DNA of 64,000 nt from Nicotiana tabacum (lineage: Eukaryota; Streptophyta; Magnoliopsida; Solanales; Solanaceae): NCBI RefSeq assembly GCF_000715075.1, contig NC_134094.1, forward strand, positions 78,908,838 through 78,972,837. Reading direction: 5' to 3'. The notes under the pieces are model-generated. The model saw only the letters and a program-made list of their open reading frames with translations, did not search any database and was not told where the DNA came from. The translations under genes and the position numbers were made by a program. Below, piece by piece: positions 24,001 to 30,257 of the stretch (the stretch's first letter is position 1; each line of letters begins with the position of its first letter).

Positions 24001-27000
24001 TATTCTTAATTGACATTGTTTTGATCCTTTTACCTCTTAAAGCACTTTAATTGTTAGATGAGCGCTAAAAGAAGTAAGAAGGGACTAAGTGTGGGGTGAC
24101 TTTTGAGTGGAACCAATGAAAGAAAGAAGGGTGCACTTATTTTGTAAAATAATACACCACTAGCCGAAAGTGAAAAAAAAAAAGAAAGAAAAATATAAAT
24201 GAATAAATTATTGTCTTGTTCTTGCTAGTGGGTATGAATTAAAGTAGTGCTTAAAGAAAGAGGAAATATTGTTTGAAGTGATATTATTGGTGAAATTGAA
24301 AGGGTGTTGAAGAATTCGCGCTTAAGTTATTTGATGATGTGTTAAAGTGCTTAGGAGGGTGAGTCACTATTCCTTAAATATATCCTACCCGTCCCTTAGC
24401 CCACATTACAACCATGAAAAAGTCCTAATTGATTTTAGATCGAGCGAGCTTACATTAGTAGAGATTTACATTAAGGGCAAGCCTATGGTACCAACTACAT
24501 GCATGTGACTTCTTTTGTGAGAGTGAGCGATTTTTTTTGTGAGCATGAGATTCGAATGTGTGGATTGATTTTACTCTCTCTGCTTGTGTTGTGAGAGCAC
24601 ATGGTTTCACGAGGGATAGGTAACGTTATTAGACTTCTCTATGATGTTGCTTGTTCAAGCCATGAGTGCATTGTGACATTGAGTCGGTTTTTGAGGTTAG
24701 GATTGTTGTGAGCATGTTGTCTTTGTTCGAATATGTTTAAAGAAGGGCATAAGAAAAGGGAAGGGTATGTGATGCATAGCCTAGAGCCTAATTGTTGCAA
24801 ATAACCACGGTCATAGGTGCAGTGTGCTTTGAATGATAAGAGCTTAATTTTGTTTTGTCTACTATAGGATGGTTTGTTCGAGGACGAACAAAGGTTTAAG
24901 TGTGGGGTAGTGATGTTTGGCATATTTCGATATGTGTTGATGTTACTTTACCCATGTTTTAACCGCTTCTTGATGTTATTTGATCTTTAAAATGCCCAAC
25001 ATGGTGTAATTATTAGTTTGATGACTAATTAAGTTATGTGTGACGATTTAAGGTGTTCGGAGTGCAAAATATGAAGAAAAGGTGATTTAGCCAGAGGAAG
25101 AAGGGTTGGATGCGTCGCATCCAACCTAGGAAAACATCATCCTGCATGCAACCTTAGCAGTGAAGTTGGGCCATAGCGTTCGCCATCGCGTGCGAAACTG
25201 GGAAGTAGAAGAGAAGGCTGGATGCGCCGCGTCCACCCTCGCATGCAAAGCTGAGAAATAGAGGACAAGGTGGATGCGTCGCATCCACCTTCGCAGGCAA
25301 AAATTGAAATGGAGGACAAGGTGGATGCGTCGCATCCACCTTAGCATCAATCCCTGAAGCCGAATTGGACTAGGAATAAGAGAGCTTTGGCCCACGACTT
25401 TTGTACGCAATATATAAGCTAAAAACGCCTCTTTTAGGTCATCGAACATAAAGGAAAGGGGGAAAAAAGCCACGAAAAAGCTGTGGAGGCCGGAATTCAT
25501 CAAGTTCCATCTTTCTCCCACCAAACTTAGTAATTTTTATGTTTCTTTATATGATTTGTTGTTTGGCTACCATGTCTATGTGGAGCTAAACTTCACGTTC
25601 TAGGGTTGTGGTTCTTTCATGACTATTGTTATTCGGATATTGATTTTGACTTCTTGATTTATCATATTAGTTTATTTATTCAATCTTGCACTTAATTATT
25701 TAATTGCTTGATCACCAATTGAATATTATCTACGAATCTAGAATTGAACTCGAAAGTGGGAATTCTATATTGCATATAGGATTGAGTAGGGCAAGTTCTT
25801 GAACTCGGGCATCGGGGAACGGATTCGTAGTTAGGATAGACATATACCTAATTGCCTTGCTTGGTTGATTTACAGGAATTATAAATGCGTTCTTGTTGAT
25901 TCTAACTCCATAGACATATAGGCGTTAGGTTAGCTTGAATAGGCGAGTAAGAACTCGACAGATTCTTATGAGCATTAACCCATGTCAACCAATAAGCTAG
26001 ATAAATTAGTCGGTCAATTCAATTGAAGAATACAATAGGATTGTTAGATGGCCCATAACCCTAGATCGTTTTCATTACATTGATATCATTAAAATCTGCT
26101 CTTTCTCTGTTCAAAGTTTATTATTTATATTTTTTTATTTAATTAGTTTAGAATAAAATATTTTTAGATTTAATTCTTGTTTAGATAATTGGGATAGTCT
26201 AATTTAGTTAATAGTTAATCATAAGTCCTCGTGGGTTCGACATCCGACTTTTAGTCACTTTATTACTTGACAACCGCGTATACTTGCGTGAGTGTGTTTG
26301 GCCGTAACAGACCCAGCCTAGTCCAATTTGTAACTAAGTCATTTTTTACTATATACTTTCAGATGCTTCGAGAATGGGACAAAACAATAATAAGAAAATA
26401 TCTCTTTTCTCTATTTTCTCTTTTCTCTTTTCTCTCCCGATTTAGGGTTTTTCTTCAATTTAAGTTGCTTCGATTAACTCTAATAATGGAATCTAACAGT
26501 ATGGCCCATGAAAAACAGTACTACACATAGATTTTGGTCTAGGGGATTAAAAAACGTAAGACGTAGTTCGTAGGGTAATAGAATTAAATACCTCATAGCA
26601 TAGATGTGCAGGTTACAAACTGAGCCAAGTTTAGAAGGAGTTTTATGCAATAAGCCAAATTAAAATCCTTAAAATAATAACGTGGAACTGGCAAAGAACC
26701 TAAAAGTTCAAAGCGTATCTCTCTAGAACAAGTCTAACGCCAATTGGGAGTGGTTATTATTTTATCTAATTGTTAACTTAGTTCCCCATAATATTGCTTG
26801 CACGATTGTACAATTTATTTCTTAACATATATTAGGCGTTTTTCTTCATCTTGATGACAAGTTTAAATTTGATTATCTAGCAAAGAGTACTGATCAAGTT
26901 ATTGAGAATAATATGATTGAAATGATGATAATTAATTAAAAAATAAATGAGAGTAACAGGATATACTTACTCCAAGAAACCAATCTCGTACAAGCAAGGC

Positions 27001-28948
27001 GTACAAAGTCCAAACTCCACCATTTAAGAAAAAGAAAAGTGAGAGAAGGAATGGCATGTACTCAACGCTCTTTGTTGTCACCACTGTTTTCTGCCAAAAC
27101 CAATATTATCCCAAATTGATATTTAACTTCAATTTTAAGGTAGATATCCCACATGCATAAGTGGTTGAGTTAGTTAATCAGAAACAAAAAACAAAGAGTT
27201 TATATCTAAACGCAAGGCATGAGTCTGGCATCTTTGCTATACTTGGAACATATATAATTTTACGTAAGAAAAAAGATTTGTATTGCTTTTGCGTATGGTT
27301 TACTAATATTACAAGAATCTTTATTAAATTAAAGGAAAAGGGGCTTACCACCACGCTAAGAGGGGAACTATACATGACAATATTTAGAGCTGAGCACAAG
27401 AAACCAATAACATCAATTCTCATCTCCCCATGAGATCCAAAATGTGCCAACAGAATAGCTGTCGCTGAAAACACCACATTTAAAACCACAACTAGTACCG
27501 CAGTCTTTAACTGTAAAAAAGTTAGGAAAGAATAAACAAAAATAGAAGCACATATCAGTTCAACTAAAAAAGTTAATTTGGCTTTTAAATCTTAACTAGT
27601 ATATGATAGGATGTTGATATTTCTCTATAACAATTCAGTACAGGATGTTGTATAAGAATAGTATTGAATAGGGTGTATTGGTAATGATGAAATTAGTAAT
27701 GCTGAGATTAGTTATGCTTGATTTATTTCTTATCCACTGTTTGATTTGTTATATTAAAAATAACAGGCATTGCATAGGGGGTATACATGCTTATCCATAA
27801 ATTTAAAAACCATGGTATTACTAATACTATGGTTTACAATGTATTAATTATACATAAAATAATATCAAATAGGATACATCCTACCAACGAGTCCTAAGAG
27901 TTACTAAATATCAAGAACTATCAGAATTTTTGTTAAGTCTAGGAAGTGTGTGACGCTGGCTAATTTATAATTGTGAGCTTTAGTGAATATTTCAAAGAAA
28001 AGGACAGAAGGGAAATATTTTCTGGACCCACTTTTCTGCTCTCCTAAATGTAACACCGCTATATTCGATAAATTGCTGCATGTGCATCTTAGTTTTGTAA
28101 TTCTACTTCCACACTTATTGGAAACTCATGAATTGATTTTCTTTCCCAGATTAACAACTGAATAATATTCAGGCGTTAATTTTGAATGCATTTGAAGAAA
28201 ATTTTATGGTTATGGTTTGTGGGAGAAGCAGCAAAACAGTGAGTTGACTTATACTAAAAGTTAACAGGAAAAAGAGTACTACGTAGTTACAAAAATAGAG
28301 GCATTCTTTTGAATAAATTGCAAAAGTTATCTATATTTCGGGTAAGTTTTTGAATGAATGGTGCAAAAATGAAAATTTATTTACTAAGAAGATTAACAAT
28401 AAAATAGTTTAGGACTTACTCTCATCTTTGGAGGAGCAAATAGAAGGAACAAGGACACGTATATAATCTCAACGGCGACTCCAAAACCATTGGTAGTGGA
28501 TACAAGAAAACTCCCTGGCTTTATAATTCCATAGTAAGTCCACAACGATGAACTTAGCAGTGTACAAATGTATGGAAGGCTATCAAATTCCTCAGTCGAT
28601 TGATTCTTCACTATCCTAATGAATGTCCCTCTGCATTATGTATATATGTATCATTTCAAATTAAAATGTATCACACACAACTTATTAAATCAAAGGATCC
28701 TCAATCCATGCAAAAGAGCAACTATATATTGGTAGCAATATTTTCTTTCTTGTTTGATTGGTTACTTACACCGGAGAAAGAAACATGAGAACTGAGATGA
28801 TGTTGCCTGAAAAGATCAAGAACATATATACATATTTCAACACTAAGATTTTTTTGATATCCCAAATTTCTTAAAGGAGGAACGGTTTGCCAAAAACAAT
28901 CGAAGTGCTATTACCTATCACTCCGATGACAAGAGCTACGATTTCCAT
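6007..28948 (-). CDS. SWEET sugar transporter (MtN3/saliva), SWEET16/17-like, six exons
   Basis: Exons join at 28948-28915, 28806-28770, 28630-28420, 27510-27349, 27090-26971 and 6165-6007, all with GT/AG introns. The result is an uninterrupted 240-codon frame with TGA at 6009-6007. The product is a seven-helix plant SWEET, a facilitative sugar uniporter made of two MtN3 repeats around a linker helix. Conserved features are present: prolines P23 (FLSPV), P43 (LPYICTLL), P144 (SSPL) and P161 (MPFLLS); pore asparagines N71 (TNGFG) and N191 (VPNGIG); tryptophans W54 and W175. [14 protein letters not shown] and the short acidic tail (ADLEEGG) resemble clade IV SWEET16/17, which move fructose and glucose across the tonoplast; that assignment is from memory of the family. 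The 120-nt fifth exon and phase-0 joins at exons 3/4, 4/5 and 5/6 fit the family. Exon 6 is about 20.8 kb away. Expression is not shown by the sequence. Confidence 0.9.
6221..6649. other. AT-rich intronic DNA, nothing coding
   Basis: No reading frame or RNA gene is visible. The segment from about 6423 (GGGAAAGTGCACAAATAG) to 6649 resembles the edge of an old non-coding repeat that copia A split, but no second end was found. Confidence 0.4.
6650..6986 (+). repeat. Truncated 5' LTR of copia A
   Basis: Aligns with 9961-10295 nearly base for base, including a TATA-like GTATAAGTAC stretch and an AATAAAAGAAGACAC block. Its last 17 or so bases, present in the 3' copy, are gone together with the primer site. 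Confidence 0.8.
7023..8931 (+). pseudogene. Copia A pol remnant: reverse transcriptase and RNase H
   Basis: Reading across frames gives a copia reverse transcriptase. It has GSKWV near 7510 followed after a frameshift by [26 protein letters not shown] and [12 protein letters not shown], then [10 protein letters not shown] at about 7960-7990, the catalytic motif with both Asp present. An RNase H domain follows from about 8465 (YSDADHGG) to the copia-type C-terminal motif ADPLTKPL near 8850-8880. Several TAG, TAA and TGA codons and frame changes break it (for example after IYME at 7763 and after LYLSQ at 8126). It would have made cDNA from the element RNA but is inactive. Gag and integrase are absent. 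Confidence 0.85.
8940..9948 (+). other. Copia A 3' untranslated region
   Basis: About 1 kb lies between the RNase H end and the purine tract. No coding is visible. The 76-codon open frame at 9347-9577 has no recognisable motif and is probably chance. Confidence 0.5.
9961..10312 (+). repeat. 3' LTR of copia A
   Basis: Starts TGTAGGAAATAG just after a purine tract and ends ...TTCCTTCA before the CTTAC duplication. TATATAAG at 10055-10062 is a good core promoter candidate. The length of 352 bp is typical for copia. Confidence 0.8.
10313..11342. other. AT-rich intronic DNA without a gene
   Basis: Very AT-rich. An 85-codon frame at 10758-11015 is rich in Lys and Phe and has no motif; I treat it as noise. 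Nothing else is recognised. Confidence 0.5.
11343..13140 (+). mobile_element. Truncated autonomous-type hAT transposon
   Basis: The left terminus (TAGTGTTTTAAAAGGCG) and a 150-bp subterminal block packed with GGGGCG/CGCCC units (11355-11490) are typical of plant hAT elements. A BED-finger transposase gene follows. The right end is missing: after the transposase core the sequence passes into GGGGGCGTAAGGCGGGGCG (about 13130-13147) and then unrelated AT-rich DNA. No 8-bp duplication could be identified. Confidence 0.7.
12129..13130 (+). pseudogene. hAT transposase: BED zinc finger plus DUF659-type core, C-terminus lost
   Basis: From the ATG at 12129 one frame reads a BED-type zinc finger ([10 protein letters not shown]...[10 protein letters not shown], about residues 30-55). 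A Lys-rich linker follows, then the hAT core with [10 protein letters not shown] near 12785-12812 (first acidic residue region), MITDNGSNF near 12977-13003 and [15 protein letters not shown] near 13057-13100. Two in-frame stops occur: TGA at 12399, likely from CGA, and TAG at 13047, likely from TGG. The C-terminal dimerisation domain of hAT transposases is absent. The protein would bind subterminal repeats and cut the element ends; this copy cannot. It lies in the SWEET intron in antisense. Confidence 0.85.
13152..13349. repeat. Exact 34-bp direct repeat
   Basis: The same 34 bases (starting ATTATTTTGTATATC) occur at 13152-13185 and 13316-13349. The second copy is inside the MULE-like element 65 bp from its left end; the first is outside it. 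Confidence 0.85.
13251..14559. mobile_element. Non-autonomous MULE-like element with 9-bp target duplication
   Basis: The left end starts GGGATTTTTACCTAGCTAT and the right end, reverse complemented, starts GGGATTTTTATTTAGTTAT. Similarity extends imperfectly to about 45 bp. The flanks are AACAATATT (13242-13250) and GACAATATT (14560-14568), a 9-bp duplication with one mismatch, as expected for Mutator-like elements. The 1.3-kb interior has no transposase. It holds a poly-C/poly-A stretch (about 13523-13556), many GATACAATTATGATAC-like units (about 13740-14220) and a purine-rich block (14300-14400). Confidence 0.7.
14569..15042. other. AT-rich intronic DNA between MULE-like element and copia B
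   Basis: No gene or repeat recognised. Its last five bases, GTATG, are the left half of the copia B target duplication. Confidence 0.5.
15043..15315 (+). repeat. 5' LTR of copia B (273 bp)
   Basis: Runs TGTTGGGC...TCTAACA, followed at once by the primer site. It matches the split 3' LTR with only scattered differences. Confidence 0.93.
15316..15327 (+). other. Primer binding site, initiator tRNA-Met type
   Basis: TGGTATCAGAGC directly adjoins the LTR end. Confidence 0.9.
15628..20078 (+). pseudogene. Copia B gag-protease-integrase-RT-RNase H polyprotein
   Basis: From ATG 15628 a single frame can be followed through gag, with a CX2CX4HX4C knuckle ([14 protein letters not shown], about 16465-16505), and protease ([11 protein letters not shown] at about 16822-16854). 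It continues into the integrase zinc site (WHQRLGH and CSICPMA, 17310-17420) and core (HLDLWGPY). Near 17690-17780 the frame shifts once. Then come integrase [10 protein letters not shown], a Ser/Pro-rich linker, RT ([29 protein letters not shown] at about 19099-19131) and RNase H to ADILTKSL. In-frame stops lie at 15772, 15880, 16024, 16174, 16867, 17092, 18435 and 18555, each one transition from CAA/CAG or TGG. The second integrase Asp region reads FRAYN instead of TDN. It is inactive but recently complete; the stretch 18556-20078 is still open. Confidence 0.9.
20047..20063 (+). other. Polypurine tract of copia B
   Basis: AGGAAGGGGGGGGGGAGG-type run immediately before the 3' LTR start at 20064; primes plus-strand DNA synthesis. 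Confidence 0.85.
20161..21560 (+). repeat. 5' LTR of the TR-GAG-type element
   Basis: 1400 bp. Contains four GGTGGATGCGTCGCATCCACC-type palindromes (20354-20592) and a TATATAAG box at 20661-20668. Confidence 0.93.
20661..20668 (+). promoter_or_regulatory. TATA box of the LTR promoter
   Basis: TATATAAG lies about 70 bp after the palindrome cluster; the same box is at 25411-25418 in the 3' LTR. Transcription would start about 30 bp downstream. Inference from motif and position only. Confidence 0.6.
21567..21584 (+). other. Primer binding site, tRNA-Asp type
   Basis: TGGCGCCGTTGCCGGGGA, 18 nt complementary to a plant tRNA-Asp 3' end, begins 6 nt after the LTR. It is typical of the Athila/Tat gypsy branch. 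Confidence 0.85.
21680..22870 (+). CDS. Gag-like protein with two zinc-finger-like motifs and a coiled coil (396 aa)
   Basis: The frame is intact from ATG 21680 to TAA 22870. Residues about 15-70 hold two Cys/His clusters, [10 protein letters not shown] and [14 protein letters not shown]; the second is CX2CX5HX3C, close to a retroviral knuckle. Residues about 105-245 are charged and heptad-like ([39 protein letters not shown]), a likely coiled coil. An acidic region and a basic tail ([15 protein letters not shown]) follow. No protease or polymerase motif is present. I infer a nucleic-acid-binding, particle-forming role because it is the only ORF of an LTR element. The exact family is not recognised. 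It starts about 95 nt after the primer site, and no stop-creating change is seen, unlike all its neighbours. Confidence 0.85.
   Translation: MASWNKNYSNDGYSYFDDPCPYCGGPHWWKNYQNVPKSELCAQSQSFEWNICNMCGGQDGHWDGCPNFVHPSLSPYYDLSNDISEFDRGNEVQDMEPDAYIRDILRQVAEQQDELKKDMKRMRAAITRMKANMEELNEESEYQQEKIFEKEEILSQTWLAEQAEKLEIYEAQHEELTDGMRHFIEGRSKLGQGIYKFVTTIYDLQDKLNAKVVASIAQQNSNELSEAEKELIRQIEELKVESQSFEHISVDDAHVEKSTLEPCEVADNVIFEDSNVCTYEDINSNTILKLGRVGPHSKHFSTLYLDDDMEIESSKPLEESMEEEHDAYIFEFVMPKSKKYIPHLKAEKCRVKNLLLGLVIFVAPPLEHSRKLDAMLGAQFISSRWRQKVVHVVPLR
22871..24910 (+). other. Long non-coding 3' region of the TR-GAG-type element
   Basis: No ORF with motifs in 2 kb. After the stop codon comes GGCGCTTGTTGGGGGG/CAACCCAACG, a short inverted repeat often seen in Athila/Tat-like elements. 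AAGTGTGGGGT recurs at 23044, 24087 and 24898, with AAGTGTAGGGT at 23190. A hairpin (24873-24892) and purine-rich AAGTGTGGGGTAG directly precede the 3' LTR. Confidence 0.6.
24911..26309 (+). repeat. 3' LTR of the TR-GAG-type element
   Basis: 1399 bp, nearly identical to 20161-21560, including the palindrome cluster and TATA box. Confidence 0.93.
26504..26970. other. Start of SWEET intron 5, non-coding
   Basis: AT-rich DNA between the copia B duplication and exon 5. No repeat is recognised. Confidence 0.5.
27640..27900. mobile_element. Probable MITE in SWEET intron 3
   Basis: A left-hand AGGATGTTGTATAAGAATAG...GTATTGGTAATG and the reverse complement of the right side, GGTAGGATGTATCC...GTATTAGTAATACC, look like degenerate inverted repeats. 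The region forms a foldback with no coding. Boundaries and target duplication are not clear. Confidence 0.45.
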
Positions 28949-29273
28949 GTTGACGGCCGAAGGAGGGGAAAGAAGAATGACTTGAAGAGAAGAGAAAGAG
29001 AAACTTGTAGCTAAAAGTACTTTTCTGCCTTTCTCAAGTTAAGTAGCTTGGGAATATGAAATGACATTTTTCGGAAGCACCATTTGACAATATACTAATT
29101 AAATACGGGACTTTAAATTTAAAAAGAAAAAGATGTTATATTTATGACAAAGGTTGAAAGGAACTAATATATTTTTTGTTCATTTCCGAGATTAAAAGAT
29201 TGAAAAGTCATTTTCACGTTACAATTCAACTTGCCACTTATCAAGTGTGTTTGGCATGTAAAATTCTTTATTA

Positions 29274-29553
29274 CTCCCTTCATTTTAATTTATCTAGACA
29301 AAGTTTGAGTTGCACAGAGTTTAAAAAAGAAATAAAATTTTTTGAATTTAATATCATAAATATTTCATAATATTTGTGTAGTTATAAGATGTTCGAAACT
29401 TATGATCTTAAATAATTCATATTATTTGTGCGACTATAAAAACTTAACACTAAGGTTAAAATTAAAAGCTTAAATTAAATTATTTTTAAATTTAATAAAA
29501 TTTTGAACAAATTAAAAAAAAGAAATATTATCATATAACTGAAATGAAGGGAG
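29274..29553. mobile_element. Stowaway/mariner-type MITE in the SWEET upstream region
   Basis: 280 bp with CTCCCTTCATTTTAA at the left and its imperfect inverted partner (GAAATGAAGGGAG) at the right, flanked by TA on both sides (29272-29273, 29554-29555). It lies about 330 bp upstream of the SWEET start codon, so it is within or next to the promoter. Confidence 0.8.
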
Positions 29554-29601
29554 TAGATAATAATCGTGGAACAAGTGATAAATTTATTGAAGTCCACGTA
29601 T

Positions 29602-29754
29602 TGCCACCAAAGAATGTAGTGTAGTGGATGGGATTGTTCTTTCCTCAATCAGAAGTTTAGGGTTCGAACTTTGAGTATGAAAAAATTCTTAAGGCCTTAT
29701 GTGGCACGAATTTGAATATAGTTGGATTTCAATTCTGATGAAACCAAACAAAAA
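29602..29754 (+). mobile_element. tRNA-derived SINE
   Basis: Contains an A-box-like stretch (GTAGTGGATGGGATTG) and a clear B box (GGGTTCGAACTTT), with an A-rich tail. It is flanked by AAGTCCACGTAT (29590-29601) and AAGTCCACATAT (29755-29766), a 12-bp duplication with one mismatch, as expected for LINE-driven insertion. Confidence 0.75.
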
Positions 29755-30257
29755 AAGTCCACATATCGGATATGAACTCCCAATTACATTTTGTCATCGT
29801 GAATCATGTGCACTTAGCTTGTAGACCAATGCTTGTACTTACCACTTTCTTGTCTATGCGCCCTTCCATTCTAAACCTTTTTTTTTTCTTGTCTTTGGCG
29901 GTGGGAGACGGCTAGGATGAAGTTTGATTTTCTTATGTTAAATATCTACGACTACTAATATATATCTACTAGTACTTCCTCTATCTCATTTTCTATGACA
30001 TTAATTGATTAGAAATTTAGTTTAAGAAATAAAACTAAAACTTGTTATCTAAAAATAAATCATAAAAATATATGGCTATAAATCATCTTATTAGGATAAT
30101 TCCTAAAGTTAAATTATTTCTAAATATAAAAAGGTATTTTTTTTTTGCACAAACTAAAAAAAATACATCACTAGGGATGGACATTTGGGTAGTTCGGATT
30201 GAATATAAAAATTCCACTTTGGATTTTCAAATTTTAGAATGAAGAAAAATTCAATCC

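Larger units (their letters stand above)
20161..26309 (+). mobile_element. Young non-autonomous LTR retrotransposon with a gag-like ORF (TR-GAG type)
   Basis: Two LTRs (TGATGTTTGG...GGCCGTAACA) of 1400 and 1399 bp enclose 3350 bp. They are flanked by GACCC at 20156-20160 and 26310-26314. The primer site is the tRNA-Asp type used by Athila/Tat gypsy elements. One intact 396-codon ORF lies inside; no protease, RT, RNase H or integrase is present. By eye the LTRs differ at about ten substitutions and one indel, so insertion was recent. Movement would need enzymes from another element. Confidence 0.9.
15043..26498 (+). mobile_element. Copia B: full-length Ty1/copia element, interrupted in its 3' LTR
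   Basis: The 5' LTR starts TGTTGGGC at 15043. The element's last base is 26498 (...GGAATCTAACA). The 5-bp sequence GTATG flanks both sides (15038-15042 and 26499-26503), proving that 15043-26498 was one insertion. A second element (20161-26309) later entered the 3' LTR. Without it copia B is about 5.3 kb, ordinary for copia. A primer site, one gag-pol frame and a polypurine tract are all present in order. It lies in SWEET intron 5, antisense. Confidence 0.93.
20064..26498 (+). repeat. 3' LTR of copia B, split in two
   Basis: The first part is 20064-20160 and the second part is 26310-26498. Joining them across the duplicated GACCC recovers a 273-281 bp LTR like the 5' copy. Confidence 0.9.
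6166..26970 (-). other. Giant intron 5 of the SWEET gene (20,805 bp)
   Basis: The donor at 26970 reads GGA|GTAAGTAT and the acceptor at 6166 reads CTTATAAG|GTACC. The acceptor is preceded by a TCTTCTTCTTCTTCTTTCTAC polypyrimidine stretch. Over 85% of the intron is transposable element: copia A (6650-10312), an hAT relic (11343-13140), a MULE-like element (13251-14559) and copia B with its nested element (15043-26498). The leftover non-element DNA (6166-6649, 10313-11342, 14569-15042 and 26504-26970) is the best guess at the ancestral intron. Confidence 0.85.

Noticed and set aside
26971..28948. SWEET as a gene truncated after exon 5
   Set aside because: First impression only; exon 6 was found at 6165-6007 with matching phase and motif.
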